62,045 bases of DNA. Origin: a virus. The notes below the pieces were generated by a model, which was given only the letters and a program-made list of their open reading frames with translations, was not told the origin of the DNA and did not search any database. This document shows positions 39,201-47,439 of the stretch, piece by piece (within the stretch, counting starts at the first letter, position 1; each line of letters begins with the position of its first letter). The position numbers and the translations under genes were made by a program. Location of the stretch: the IMG/VR virus record IMGVR_UViG_3300042883_000146, positions 1 to 62,045 of that record; one strand, given 5' to 3'.

Positions 39201-41032
39201 AGATCATTATAAGGATAGTTAGGATAGTAGTATTCAGTTCCTTCTCTATCATACTTACCAACATTTCTAAGAATACCTTTTGCAACAATAGATCTATTTG
39301 TGTTTCTATTTCCCCTTACAATCTTAAAGCCTTCTATATTATCTTTCTCAGTTTGTGAAAGACCTGATGAACCAATTAACACTGCTATCTGTGATAAGTC
39401 TACACTTACACCAATAGGATATATAGCATCCTTTTGTACAGTCATTGCTCCTGGAGAGGAGAATATAGCTGATTCATAAATAGGACTTATAAGAGCATCT
39501 GGAAACTTATGATGTCTAATTGGTTGGTTTGATAAGTCTCCCCAAACTAATTCATTACATGGATATGTTTCTGTTGATTCCCAATAAGCAAAGTCACCAT
39601 ATTGGTAATTACCTTTATAGTCAACTGAAGTGTTATACTCTGGAGAAAATCCTGTTACAGTGGCACTGTTATATATCTTCCACCAAGGACTAGTTCCTGT
39701 AAGAGGATCTGGTTCTCCTATAAAATCATTATTAGTAGGAGAAACAGGATATAGGTCATTACCATTTGCAGCTCTTCCTGGAATATGAAAGCCATCAGTT
39801 TGTTTACCATTTTTTAATAAGAATACAATTTCAAATGCATACACCTCATCACGCATGTACCCACGAAGGTTAGTTGCATTAAGTCCATCAGCATAAGTTT
39901 CTGTATTAGGAATTCTATATGATTGCCATTGAAGAGTTATTTGATTTGCTATTCTTTGGTAATTAACTTTATCTATAGATGTTAATTGATCCCATACAAG
40001 AATGTCTCTCACCATTGTAACATCTTGAGCTATTTCATAATATGGAAACTTCTCAAAGATGTCTTGAAGCGTAAGTCTTATTTGTTCTTGATTTTGTCCA
40101 GTGTAAGTTATCACTGTTGAAACCTCATCAATAAAATATGTACCAACTAATTCTACAGATGTAATAGCGTTAATGGTCTTTATAACAGCTAAGTTATAAT
40201 ATTGCCATTGTCCTGTTACATCTAGATTAGATATAGTGAGCTCAATAGATCTACCTACTGGATAATTAAAATTAGGAGTGGTGAGTTGTGGATCAGAAAT
40301 AGGTGTGGGATTGGTTACTGAATAATAAGAAGAGTAACCAAATCCTATAGCATCTGAGTATTGAATAGCAAATTGATATGTACCAGCAATTAAGTCTCCA
40401 CCAGTATTGATGTCAGTCACTTCTAACTGAGGAATAGAAAAGTTAGGTTGAAGTAATAATTGATTACAATCAAGTTCTTCAGTAAATTGTGGATCACACA
40501 AGTCTGAAGAATAAGTTTGAATATAAGGAATCTTATCTATATCTAGATATCTTCTAGGATTTAATCCATCAGTCCAATAAATTTCTGTAGTACAATTTGT
40601 TATCTTATGTACTGATTTATGAATAGGATTGTTAATATTAAAGTTTAAACATTTAGCATTAACAAGAGTGCGATATATACAATCATTGTTATCCATATAT
40701 CCTATTTCAGAATCTTCTGTTTCAGGATTTACAATAAAGAATATATGTTTATTTTTTTCAAATATAGAATGAGTACCAATCAGTTGATATCCTTCAGGAA
40801 AATCAAAACAAAGTTCATTCCCTGGTTCGTTTTGATAATTGACAGAATTTGCATCAAAGTTTTCTACAGCAGCATTTAAAGCATACGTAAGACTGCCTTT
40901 GTTAATCTGATTAATAGATTGATCTAAATTTAAGCCAACAGTGGCACTGTTATATTCTTGATTAACAGCACTACTATCAGGACTAACCAGATTCTTTATT
41001 TTCGTAACTATATTATTGCTATCTTCTGCCAT
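36248..41032 (-). CDS. Very large tail-tip (muzzle-like) protein with a triplicated poly-Thr tail
   Basis: The 1594-residue, beta-rich protein begins MAEDSNNIVTK; its early region (ALNAAVENFDANSVNYQNEPG) fits the large crAss-like tail-end protein, called the muzzle in phage crAss001. It follows the candidate ring protein (41041-42003), as in crAss001. Many Cys residues lie between about 640 and 780 (CDYCANTPASDCC). The last 75 residues are three modules of 7-8 Thr, each except the last followed by Cys-x-Leu-x-Gly-x-Ala units (CRLAGTA, CELAGTA, CDLGGVA). The tail would sit at the outer end of the virion, where it could vary in repeat number or carry sugars. The role is by position and size. 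Confidence 0.72.
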   Translation of the reverse strand: MAEDSNNIVTKIKNLVSPDSSAVNQEYNSATVGLNLDQSINQINKGSLTYALNAAVENFDANSVNYQNEPGNELCFDFPEGYQLIGTHSIFEKNKHIFFIVNPETEDSEIGYMDNNDCIYRTLVNAKCLNFNINNPIHKSVHKITNCTTEIYWTDGLNPRRYLDIDKIPYIQTYSSDLCDPQFTEELDCNQLLLQPNFSIPQLEVTDINTGGDLIAGTYQFAIQYSDAIGFGYSSYYSVTNPTPISDPQLTTPNFNYPVGRSIELTISNLDVTGQWQYYNLAVIKTINAITSVELVGTYFIDEVSTVITYTGQNQEQIRLTLQDIFEKFPYYEIAQDVTMVRDILVWDQLTSIDKVNYQRIANQITLQWQSYRIPNTETYADGLNATNLRGYMRDEVYAFEIVFLLKNGKQTDGFHIPGRAANGNDLYPVSPTNNDFIGEPDPLTGTSPWWKIYNSATVTGFSPEYNTSVDYKGNYQYGDFAYWESTETYPCNELVWGDLSNQPIRHHKFPDALISPIYESAIFSSPGAMTVQKDAIYPIGVSVDLSQIAVLIGSSGLSQTEKDNIEGFKIVRGNRNTNRSIVAKGILRNVGKYDREGTEYYYPNYPYNDLSIDPFLLAQNNAYTANAKDGGNAICRNFSVTVTELDGVSPFIVEYIDCYTNTIVTKQATSVGETLNFCCLDFPSPRIISGKGCFQSNTYDIYVITPRDGSFSADFNIHFPNINATGACGDPAPYTSLCDYCANTPASDCCTQPPNKTQIGVTGATQVNSLIIPEWVSGDTDYDIKKVGSVGYDICVPKNLDGFNADGSKYRHVFNSPETSFGQPFLGDILKLENVMFGAGRAHFVQVRKNALYKLISKEAQEDALKSSTDIASITTFDASVLFAAYQSYLTIYINGITRRNYAYSFNSIGSYDYSGYIDNAATSADGILGIKQRTLDIAQYLIPGVQSVGDDKNINNWQRESSVYLKTDDAKPPLPFPDKTPSIAPSGIPMVTDDSRFVLSEKDCSKPEEISSTSVVSYYASLKNQFVNQWGQIYSYDTIDTGFQRDITPILAPVYDTVFGGDTFISKFAFKTKLPFFIDNRVGAPDDSDIYYDEIGNVAYPEYWFSARSVLSDVSVDGINLRNFISIKAHNLDCPNSQTPESNPGRTFYDGKMYLFAYGIPYFYCESGYNVDLRQAFNNKEGDFWPHVSTDIPDDWVQESNVSIAQDNTYYYNTTFSKQNTENFFSHLPINWTPDTCLTSYPFRAIYSDPQISTVGNIVNNWLIYRAVSYFDFPQNYGNLTSLDGIENKAVLARFDNKSLLYNTLLTINTSNPQAAYMGNDSLFRSSPPIDFAETDLGYVGSQNKMLLKIPQGQITIDAKRGQVFLIAGNQATDLSGYGSGMNRWFTDHLAFEIIKYFPEVDTDNHFTGVGLHGVFDSKYDRIIITKLDYIPKTNNIIYDSITKEYYVKEIVNDVEILTQVDLTDLDYFCNKSWSVSFNFNTKSWISFHSYLPNWYLAENNFFYSGLNDCCSEIDAIVGELVPQPTTTTTTTIALDCRLAGTAVAYNCELAGTAELPATTTTTTTVLYCDLGGVAQEVAPTTTTTTTTLILG
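36258..36450 (-). repeat. Three poly-Thr modules with CxLxGxA spacers at the tail-tip protein C-terminus
   Basis: Minus-strand ACN runs coding 7-8 Thr lie at about 36262-36287, 36331-36353 and 36426-36448. They are separated by Cys-Leu-Gly modules, one of which is itself duplicated (DCRLAGTA and NCELAGTA). Recent internal duplication is likely. Confidence 0.75.
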
Positions 41033-41040
41033 GGTTAACT

Positions 41041-42003
41041 TTAGTTATTTCTTCTTCCGAATCTATTAGTTCTATTAGGAAGTTCATACATATTAAACCT
41101 ATTCAGATCATTTTTAATTCTTCTCTGTTTAGTCCAAGCATCTTGTTTCTTTATTTCAATATCAGCCATGATGAATGCTTCATCATGAAGTTGTTTATAG
41201 TATAGCATCTTCTGTTGTATTTGATTAAAGGTTTCATCATTAATCTGATTAGACAGAACTTCAAACACTTTGTATTTAATAAAAGCTTCTACAAATTCCC
41301 TAACACGATAATTGTCTGGGATCATTTGGTTACCAATATTATCATATTCTGTAACATACATTAATAGATGTACAACACCATCTCTAAAATTAGTAACAAA
41401 CTTATTGTCTCTAATGTCAAAAGAATCATAACTAGATGATCCTGGCGTAAATTCTCTATTCTGAGCTTCATTTGTAAAAGACCAAGCTTCTGTATAATCC
41501 ACTGTACAATTTCTATGTGCAGAAATACTTCCTGGTTTTAGTAAGTATTCTCTCTTAAAGTTTACAGAAGAAGACACAGTGCTTTTGTATATAGTCTGCT
41601 CTATTACAGTGCAAGTACCATTACAATTAGGATCTGTACATCCAGGAGATGAACAAGGATCTCCCCCTACATCTAGAGGTCTCACTTGAATATTCTCTGT
41701 TAATGTAGCTTGAGAATAAAAAGATCCAGAGTCTTGATTATCTACAGGAAGTGCTGAACATCTCCAAGCTTCTCTAACAGCAAAAAAGTTGTCAGGGAGT
41801 CTAGCTTCAAAGTCTCTAATTTCCAAAATTACTTCTGCAATTACATAAGAAGATCTTCCTAATTTTCTAAGACACTTATCAAGATAGGTGGGAAACATTA
41901 AGTCATCCACAGCACCTGTATCAAAGTAGCTTTTTAATTCTTCCTTTACAGTTGAGTAAACAGGTTCAGGAGAAACAAAATTATATTTATAATAGTAACT
42001 CAT
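41041..42003 (-). CDS. Candidate ring (tail-neck) protein adjoining the tail-tip gene
   Basis: The 320-residue protein begins MSYYYKYNFVSPEPVYSTV and continues SYFDTGAVDDLMFPTYLD and LPDNFFAVREAWRC, wording I associate with a conserved crAss-like structural protein. A Cys cluster (CSSPGCTDPNCNGTC) near residues 118-132 may bind a metal or form disulfides. Its place directly upstream of the tail-tip gene fits ring protein 1 of crAss001, which links portal and tail. The C-terminal quarter is basic and helical. Assignment by order and remembered pattern. Confidence 0.6.
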   Translation of the reverse strand: MSYYYKYNFVSPEPVYSTVKEELKSYFDTGAVDDLMFPTYLDKCLRKLGRSSYVIAEVILEIRDFEARLPDNFFAVREAWRCSALPVDNQDSGSFYSQATLTENIQVRPLDVGGDPCSSPGCTDPNCNGTCTVIEQTIYKSTVSSSVNFKREYLLKPGSISAHRNCTVDYTEAWSFTNEAQNREFTPGSSSYDSFDIRDNKFVTNFRDGVVHLLMYVTEYDNIGNQMIPDNYRVREFVEAFIKYKVFEVLSNQINDETFNQIQQKMLYYKQLHDEAFIMADIEIKKQDAWTKQRRIKNDLNRFNMYELPNRTNRFGRRNN

Positions 42004-42012
42004 AATATTAAA

Positions 42013-42489
42013 TTATTTTTTCCACTCTTGATATAGATATTGATATTTATCCTCAATTTTAAGGAAATGTGATAGTAGTCTTGATGTAGCTCTTGAAGGT
42101 TTAAAGTACCATAGTTCTAGATGTTTGAATCTAGCTGTATCTTTAAACCACATCCATCCAAAGAAGTAGCCTTCTGTATGGTAGTTGAAGTTATAAATTA
42201 CTTTGCCCTTCTCTTTAGTTTTTTGCCAATCTATAGGAAGATTAACAAACTCTTTGCCATTTATTCCTTTTGTTTTTCTTCTCTTCTTTTTGTTGATTGA
42301 AAACTCTCCAAAACCAAAAGGAAGTTTTGCTCTCTCACCAGTTTCTAGAATGTATTCTTTATAAGATTCATTAAATGCATACACTATAACTTTCCATTCA
42401 TCGAATGATATCTTTATAGAATTATGTTTCTTACAGAAGTTGTTATAATTATCTTTGCTAGAACTTCTCCAATCAACTTTGGTACGCAT
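42013..42489 (-). CDS. HU/IHF-like DNA-binding protein
   Basis: The 158-residue protein has a helical first half and then LPFGFGEFSINKKKRRKTKG (about 57-76), which matches the beta-arm entry of HU/IHF proteins (GFGxFxxxxRxxR) with a strongly basic arm. crAss-like phages encode IHF-like proteins inside the structural block, as here. The long C-terminal part (YFFGWMWFKDTARFKHLELWYFKPSRAT) goes beyond ordinary HU. It probably bends or compacts DNA during packaging or transcription. A second HU-like gene is at 60057-60428. Confidence 0.65.
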   Translation of the reverse strand: MRTKVDWRSSSKDNYNNFCKKHNSIKISFDEWKVIVYAFNESYKEYILETGERAKLPFGFGEFSINKKKRRKTKGINGKEFVNLPIDWQKTKEKGKVIYNFNYHTEGYFFGWMWFKDTARFKHLELWYFKPSRATSRLLSHFLKIEDKYQYLYQEWKK

Positions 42490-42494
42490 GCATG

Positions 42495-43223
42495 TTATCT
42501 TGTTGGTGGTACATTAGGAGCCTGACCATCTATATTATCTGATGTAATATCAGTTTTTAATTGGAAGTAGGTGGATAAGAGCTTTTGTGATGTTAAATCT
42601 AACACTTGCTTTTCTAGATATCCTGGAAGAGAAAATGGTTTATCTAATGGATTCATACACCAATCTTCATCAGTTGGTCCACAACCTCCACATCCAGTTT
42701 CAGGATACATAAGCTCATTAGGAACTTCTTGTTCAAAACAAGCAGCAAGTCTAATTGCTTGAAGCAATGGATTATTTACATATAGATAATCATTTAATAT
42801 CCAATAATATTCTTCCTTTTTTATAATTGGAAGTTTTATCAAATTTGTATATCTATTGATGGTAATCTCTTTTAGTTTAGTTCCTGTGCCTCCCATAGCA
42901 TTAATAGAATAAACTCCTTGAATAAGGTATTGATAGTTTCCTTCAGATATACGAGGAATTTTGTATCTAGTTCTAGCAACATTACAAGGATCTTGATAAT
43001 CACAACATTCAGAAATAGGAACCTCAATCATTTCAAGACATGGAATAGTAGTGAATAGAGTGCTAGTGGCCCAGAGTTTTCTAAGGTTAGTCTCTCTCTT
43101 AATTAATAAAATACTATTATTCCTCACTTCAGAAGCAATAGCTCTATCTGTAATCAAACTATCTGTTGATAGGATTTTATGCATAGAACGTACATCTGAA
43201 ACTAACTTTCTTAATGTTGACAT
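42495..43223 (-). CDS. Candidate ring protein 2 / tail connector
   Basis: The 242-residue protein begins MSTLRKLVSDVRSMHKILS. It contains Cys pairs (ECCDYQDPC near 73-81, CGGCGPTDEDWC near 178-189) and ends in a Pro-rich tail. In crAss001 a protein of this type lies a few genes upstream of ring protein 1 and the muzzle, with an IHF-like gene nearby. The order here is the same. It lies 5 bases upstream of the HU-like gene and 3 bases downstream of the phosphoesterase, so all are cotranscribed. No enzymatic motif is visible. Confidence 0.55.
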   Translation of the reverse strand: MSTLRKLVSDVRSMHKILSTDSLITDRAIASEVRNNSILLIKRETNLRKLWATSTLFTTIPCLEMIEVPISECCDYQDPCNVARTRYKIPRISEGNYQYLIQGVYSINAMGGTGTKLKEITINRYTNLIKLPIIKKEEYYWILNDYLYVNNPLLQAIRLAACFEQEVPNELMYPETGCGGCGPTDEDWCMNPLDKPFSLPGYLEKQVLDLTSQKLLSTYFQLKTDITSDNIDGQAPNVPPTR

Positions 43224-43226
43224 TAT

Positions 43227-44423
43227 TTATAATCTAAATTCAAACTCACTAATTTTACCTAAATCTTTATCATAAACTAAAGCGAGGGCTGCACGTACTG
43301 AGTGTACAAAGTTATTATCTGAATGCCATCTATCTGTTCCAGATAAACTAGGCATCTGTTGTATTCTCACTCCTTTAATTTCTTTAGCCATGTAATGATG
43401 TTTATCTCCTGTATGCACTTCTCTATAAGTAGCATTACCAAATGCTTGACTGTATTCAGGATGTGTTGCAAACAATAAAGGAAGATCTTCTATCTTACAG
43501 TTACCATGATGATAACCAATAAATGTATTACCTAATACAACAGCTTTCACTACACTATGTTCTCTATTAAAGATGATATTAGGATCTGCTGCAAAGTAAA
43601 CTTCTAAAGCATGTGCTAGATAATATGATTTAGTTTTATCATGATTACCTTGTACTAATACAACAATCACTTTATTAGAAACTTTTTTCATCATAGTGAT
43701 GGTCTCTACAAGTAGAGAAAATCCTAATTCATATTCATCAGCATAATCAATAATGGTATCTTGTGGAGTACCATTAGTTGTTTGATGTTGATAATTATCT
43801 GTATGAAAGAAATCGTTTGATATTGGAAATATAATTTTATCAATATCATACAATGCTTTTACATCATATATTAATGATGTAGCTGCTTTAAAATATCTTT
43901 TACATCTTTTAGATGGTGAGTTATCTCCATCTATATGTCTTTTAGCTAAGTGATAATCAGATAGAGATATTTCAACATCTATCACTTTAGCACGTTCGTT
44001 CTTAGGTTGAACTTGTTCTTTATAGTTAGATTTATAATCTACTAAAAATTTAGCAAAATCTTCAGGAGTATAATCGTTTGGTTTTTTAAGTTTGGAAAAT
44101 ACTGAAGATGTAAATTTTCCATTGGGAAGTAGTTTAGACCAATAGTTTGTAATGATATATTTATCTAAATTAATCTTATGTAATCTAGCTAACTCAATAT
44201 CATCTTTAGGTTCATAGCTTAGTATTAATATGCTTTCTATTGTTCCTGTTTCATTGTTCACTTTACGAGATGATTGATAATCTACATTGTTGTTTTTCAA
44301 CTGGTTAAGTAAATTATTAACTTCCATCTCACTAATTCCAAGCTTTTTGGCATAAAAACTTTTACTTCCTTTTTGCTTCAACAGTCTTTTTAACTGATGT
44401 AGAAGCTCTTGGTTTTCAGACAT
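43227..44423 (-). CDS. Calcineurin-like metallophosphoesterase with N-terminal helix-turn-helix
   Basis: The 398-residue protein has all the metal-binding blocks of the family in order: DYHLAKR, NDFFHTDN, VQGNHDKT, GYHHGNCK and HTGDKHHYM. Residues 1-45 (SFYAKKLGISEMEVNNLLNQL) form a helix-turn-helix, followed by a linker with a second small domain (about 50-140). The fold hydrolyses phosphodiesters or phosphomonoesters with two metals. Substrates in phages include nucleic acid ends and cyclic nucleotides, and none can be named here. It opens the ring and tail gene set behind its own terminator and a promoter-like sequence, among virion genes. The HTH may recruit it to DNA. Confidence 0.82.
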   Translation of the reverse strand: MSENQELLHQLKRLLKQKGSKSFYAKKLGISEMEVNNLLNQLKNNNVDYQSSRKVNNETGTIESILILSYEPKDDIELARLHKINLDKYIITNYWSKLLPNGKFTSSVFSKLKKPNDYTPEDFAKFLVDYKSNYKEQVQPKNERAKVIDVEISLSDYHLAKRHIDGDNSPSKRCKRYFKAATSLIYDVKALYDIDKIIFPISNDFFHTDNYQHQTTNGTPQDTIIDYADEYELGFSLLVETITMMKKVSNKVIVVLVQGNHDKTKSYYLAHALEVYFAADPNIIFNREHSVVKAVVLGNTFIGYHHGNCKIEDLPLLFATHPEYSQAFGNATYREVHTGDKHHYMAKEIKGVRIQQMPSLSGTDRWHSDNNFVHSVRAALALVYDKDLGKISEFEFRL

Positions 44424-44451
44424 ATATAGTCGAGTTTATATAAAAATTTAG

Positions 44452-44484
44452 TAAAGATACAAAATAGTTTTTTAAAATACCAAA
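44452..44484 (-). promoter_or_regulatory. Bacteroidota-type promoter upstream of the phosphoesterase
   Basis: On the minus strand TTTG (44481-44484) is followed after 21 bases by TATCTTTA (44452-44459). This differs from the Bacteroidota -7 box TAnnTTTG only in the last base. It lies about 30 bases upstream of the start codon and just past a strong terminator, so the ring and tail genes probably begin a new transcript here. Confidence 0.55.
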
Positions 44485-44532
44485 TAATTTAAACTAACTA
44501 AGTTATTGGCTATAATCAATTTAGTTATAAAT

Positions 44533-44563
44533 AAAAAAACTCCTGAGAAATTAATCTCAGGAG
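44533..44563 (-). terminator. Strong rho-independent terminator
   Basis: A perfect 9-base stem ctcctgaga (44540-44548) / tctcaggag (44555-44563) is followed on the minus strand by seven T. A second small hairpin (aatcctg 44564-44570 / caggatt 44585-44591) lies between it and the preceding stop. It ends the adhesin cluster transcript. Confidence 0.88.
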
Positions 44564-44599
44564 AATCCTGTAAAACCAACAAAACAGGATTTTTATATT

Positions 44600-45142
44600 T
44601 TATGTAGCTCCACAAAGACCACAATCACTTTCACTAGTACAAGGAGGGGTTTCAGGAACACCAGGGCAATAAGTCACTGTAATTCCTGCAGGAGGTGGAG
44701 CTTCAACTGAACCTGTTACTACACATTCTGTTACTACACTATTTGCTGGTACAAGTTGAGATAATTCACTTCCACCACAAGGTGTAATTAGTATATTTAA
44801 ATCACCTTCTGTTGTATTTTCTAATCTAACACACTCACATGGATATGTAGTTGTAGATGTGGTTGTAGTTGTAGATGTACTTGTGGATGTGGTAGTAGAT
44901 GTACTAGTAGTTGTAGTGGTAGTGCCACCAACAATTAAATCAATATAATTAGTACATACAGAATCAGATTTCACTCTTATCACTATAGTTCCATTTGGAA
45001 CTAAAGAAGATGTGTATCCTGATACTAAAGAAGCTTTAGGTACATTGGTTTCAAAAGGAACTACAAACCCATCTACATCTGAATACAAATCAAATGGTCC
45101 TGTATCAGAACCTGCTAATGTAAGTGTTATTAATACTGTCAT
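44600..45142 (-). CDS. Two-domain virion protein joined by a long Thr/Ser linker
   Basis: The 180-residue protein has an N-terminal beta domain (about 1-73: LTLAGSDTGPFDLYSDVDG ... IRVKSDSVCTNYIDLIVG). A linker of about 26 Thr/Ser residues (about 74-99) follows, then a C-terminal Cys-rich domain (YPCECVRLENTT ... SESDCGLCGAT). It has no signal peptide. It is the last gene before a strong terminator, in a cluster with a Lcl-type adhesin and a collar-type protein, so it is probably displayed on the virion. The linker is one of the purest Thr/Ser tracts in the window. Function unknown. Confidence 0.72.
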   Translation of the reverse strand: MTVLITLTLAGSDTGPFDLYSDVDGFVVPFETNVPKASLVSGYTSSLVPNGTIVIRVKSDSVCTNYIDLIVGGTTTTTTSTSTTTSTSTSTTTTTSTTTYPCECVRLENTTEGDLNILITPCGGSELSQLVPANSVVTECVVTGSVEAPPPAGITVTYCPGVPETPPCTSESDCGLCGAT

Positions 45143-45163
45143 AATTTTTTATTTTGGTTTTAA

Positions 45164-46081
45164 TTAAAAACTTCTTATTGCTCGAGAAGAAAGTGCAGCA
45201 GCTTTGTTAATATTTGATTGTAGACCTGTGGTAAAAATATGCTGCCACGCATCTCCTGCACTAAACTCTGAACTACTCCAATAATTAGATGCTATAAATC
45301 CACCAATTGCAACTCTATTTAGATATAGTTTATTTAACTCGTCTTTACTTGGTAGATACCAATCAGAATATCCTCCTTCAACTAAATCACTACATAATCT
45401 TGCAACAATTCCTGCTGTCGCACATCCTGCAACTATATCAATTGTATTTTGATTACCAGTTCCTATTGCTGTTCCATCTGCTCCAGATATAAGTGTTCCA
45501 GCACACCCCCAAATGGCTAAACTAGGAATATTATCAGCAACAGTAGCTACAAGACCATGCTCACTACCAGCATCATATCCAGGATCTCCTGGTTGTAATA
45601 TATATGCAATCTTACCACCTAATGCAGATTCTCCAATAGTATATGTTCCTGGAGGAATAGGTGCTATTGTAGTAGTAGTGGTTGTTGTAGTTGGTGCGAT
45701 TGTTGTTGTTGTAGTGGTGGTGGTAGATGTACTACTTGTTGTTGTAGTTGTGCTACTAGTGGAAGAAGATGTTGTTGTTGTTGTAGGTGTAATAGAACAA
45801 GAAGCTACTAATTGACAAAAGTATGCTTGGAGAAGAGGAGTGTTCTCAATTGTATCTATAATATGTGCTATAAATTCATCAGAGCACATTCTATTATCTA
45901 TCTTCTGTAAAGCTACTTGTAAATTATCTTGTGATTGAATTCCTGTACAAGCTAAGTTAGGTCCATTATATATAATTCTATCACTTGTTAAACATACAGG
46001 TTCACAAGGATTATCACAAGCAAATGGAAATGCAATTCTATAAGCTTCATTATAACAAGGCATTCCTGGTAAACAAGACAT
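45164..46081 (-). CDS. Adhesin with shared N-terminal domain, poly-Thr stalk and Lcl/DUF1566-type C-terminal domain
   Basis: The 305-residue protein has a Cys-rich N-terminus and the shared domain (RIIYNGPNLACTGI, then LQVALQKIDNRM). A Thr/Ser stalk spans about residues 98-140. A C-terminal domain follows: GGKIAYILQPGDPGYD, HGLVATVAD, CSDLVEGGYSDWYLPSKDEL, NYWSSSEF and SSRAIRSF. The last domain matches the DUF1566 / Lcl C-terminal family, which in the Legionella collagen-like adhesin binds sulfated polysaccharides. A phage use would be binding to host surface glycans. The Thr stalk would hold the head away from the virion. It is cotranscribed with the collar-type protein upstream and the Thr-linked protein downstream. 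Confidence 0.8.
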   Translation of the reverse strand: MSCLPGMPCYNEAYRIAFPFACDNPCEPVCLTSDRIIYNGPNLACTGIQSQDNLQVALQKIDNRMCSDEFIAHIIDTIENTPLLQAYFCQLVASCSITPTTTTTSSSTSSTTTTTSSTSTTTTTTTTIAPTTTTTTTTIAPIPPGTYTIGESALGGKIAYILQPGDPGYDAGSEHGLVATVADNIPSLAIWGCAGTLISGADGTAIGTGNQNTIDIVAGCATAGIVARLCSDLVEGGYSDWYLPSKDELNKLYLNRVAIGGFIASNYWSSSEFSAGDAWQHIFTTGLQSNINKAAALSSRAIRSF

Positions 46082-46090
46082 AATTTAAAA

Positions 46091-47170
46091 TTAAGGAATG
46101 TATATAATATAATTTGTTGCCAAAGCTGGCTGATAATTTGGATGTGATAAACCACCTCCTGCACTAGCATTTGTTACTGATACAGAAATTCCAGTTGTAG
46201 AAGAAGAAGTGTTAGTACTAACACCTGCTTGAAAAAATTCACTTCCTGTTGTTCCTCTTTGATAAAAAGTACCAGATGTATTAAGATAGGTATGAGTGTG
46301 ACCAGGATCAGTGACTGATACAGTGTTTGTATGTGTATGTGCAGGAATTTGTGTTGTAGTTAAAAGTACATTGTTTGTGCCATTCACTGAGTTTAATGTA
46401 TATGTAGGATTACCTGGAATAGCTGGATCTACTGCAGCAGACATTGCTCCTCCAGGAACACCTGTTGTTACACCTACACCCACTCTACCCCTTTTATCAG
46501 GAGTACCATTAGATCCATTACATATATAAATCTTATCCCATCCTAAGCCTGCAATACCTGCTCCAGAACCATCAAAATTAGATAATGGACCATAGTATTC
46601 CACTGCAGTGAATGGAACCATCTTAGCGTTCTGTTGAAGGGTTGGAGTTATTGAATTTAGATAGGCTTGTATTAATGCATCTAGATCAGCAAGTTTAACA
46701 TAGTTTGTATCTACATCTACAGCAAGAGCTACTAATGCAGCATCCACATCACAAAGTTTTGTGATTACAGCTTGTAAGATATCATGTGTTCCACTTGTAG
46801 CAGATACGCCTGTTAAACACTCAACATCATAATTTTCCTCAAGAGCTGCAAGTTCTGCAACAATTACATCTATTTGAGCTTGTAAATCACATGCTGCTTG
46901 AACTAAAGCTTTGAAAAGGTTTAACGCATTTAAGTCTTCACAATCAGGAAGATATTGACTAACCACCTCACAAATAATTTCAGGATATATAGTTAATTTA
47001 ATTCCTGTACCATCTAATGTAGATGTAAGAAATTCAATAAGAGCCTGTTCTACATAAGACAGAGAGTCTCCTGTTTGTATTCCCAAAATAGGAACATCTA
47101 TTCCTGTGTATCTAACACACTTATCTGAGACAATCTCAGTACATCCATTATAGCAATTTGAACAAGACAT
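46091..47170 (-). CDS. Receptor-binding protein with tail-collar domain and HxH motifs
   Basis: The 359-residue protein starts with a Cys-rich N-terminus and the shared domain (KCVRYTGIDVPILGI, YVEQALIEFL). A helical stem follows (about 70-190, predicted coiled coil). The C-terminal domain contains GWDKIYICNG, TPDKRGRVGVG, TQIPAHTHTNTV, DPGHTHTYL and NYQPALATNYIIYIP. This is the pattern of phage tail collar / short tail fibre tips, where paired HxH motifs bind iron in the trimer. It probably makes the irreversible contact with the host surface. It has no poly-Thr tract, unlike its neighbours. Confidence 0.8.
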   Translation of the reverse strand: MSCSNCYNGCTEIVSDKCVRYTGIDVPILGIQTGDSLSYVEQALIEFLTSTLDGTGIKLTIYPEIICEVVSQYLPDCEDLNALNLFKALVQAACDLQAQIDVIVAELAALEENYDVECLTGVSATSGTHDILQAVITKLCDVDAALVALAVDVDTNYVKLADLDALIQAYLNSITPTLQQNAKMVPFTAVEYYGPLSNFDGSGAGIAGLGWDKIYICNGSNGTPDKRGRVGVGVTTGVPGGAMSAAVDPAIPGNPTYTLNSVNGTNNVLLTTTQIPAHTHTNTVSVTDPGHTHTYLNTSGTFYQRGTTGSEFFQAGVSTNTSSSTTGISVSVTNASAGGGLSHPNYQPALATNYIIYIP

Positions 47171-47172
47171 GT

Positions 47173-47439
47173 TTATTTATATTTTAAAAGTTTCACTCTA
47201 CTAGCAATCATTTCTACAGTGAATGGTGCAGCGTAATCTGGATTACAAAGTTTATACGTTAATATTCTTTTGTAATTCAGAAGGTCCATCATAGCTTCTG
47301 CTGGTATGGGTTGGTTTAATAAATAGATAATATTATTATATAGAGTGCTTGCTAATTCTGTTAGTCTGCAATCTATATCAATTAAAAGTGCTGTAACTGT
47401 AGCACATGCTGGATAAGTGGTAAGTCTAGGAGTTAACAT
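47173..47439 (-). CDS. Small conserved-type late protein
   Basis: The 88-residue helical protein (MLTPRLTTYPACATVTALL...VKLLKYK) has no membrane helix or catalytic motif. Its start overlaps the end of the 41-residue zinc-knuckle gene by 14 bases, so the pair is translationally coupled. Together with the zinc-knuckle and the 188-residue gene it forms a compact trio between the major virion protein gene and the adhesins. Function unknown. Confidence 0.68.
   Translation of the reverse strand: MLTPRLTTYPACATVTALLIDIDCRLTELASTLYNNIIYLLNQPIPAEAMMDLLNYKRILTYKLCNPDYAAPFTVEMIASRVKLLKYK

Noticed and set aside
42013-42489. Reading the HU-like protein as a plain structural protein
   Set aside because: The GFGEF sequence followed by KKKRRK fits the HU/IHF arm better than any tail protein pattern I know, though confidence is moderate.
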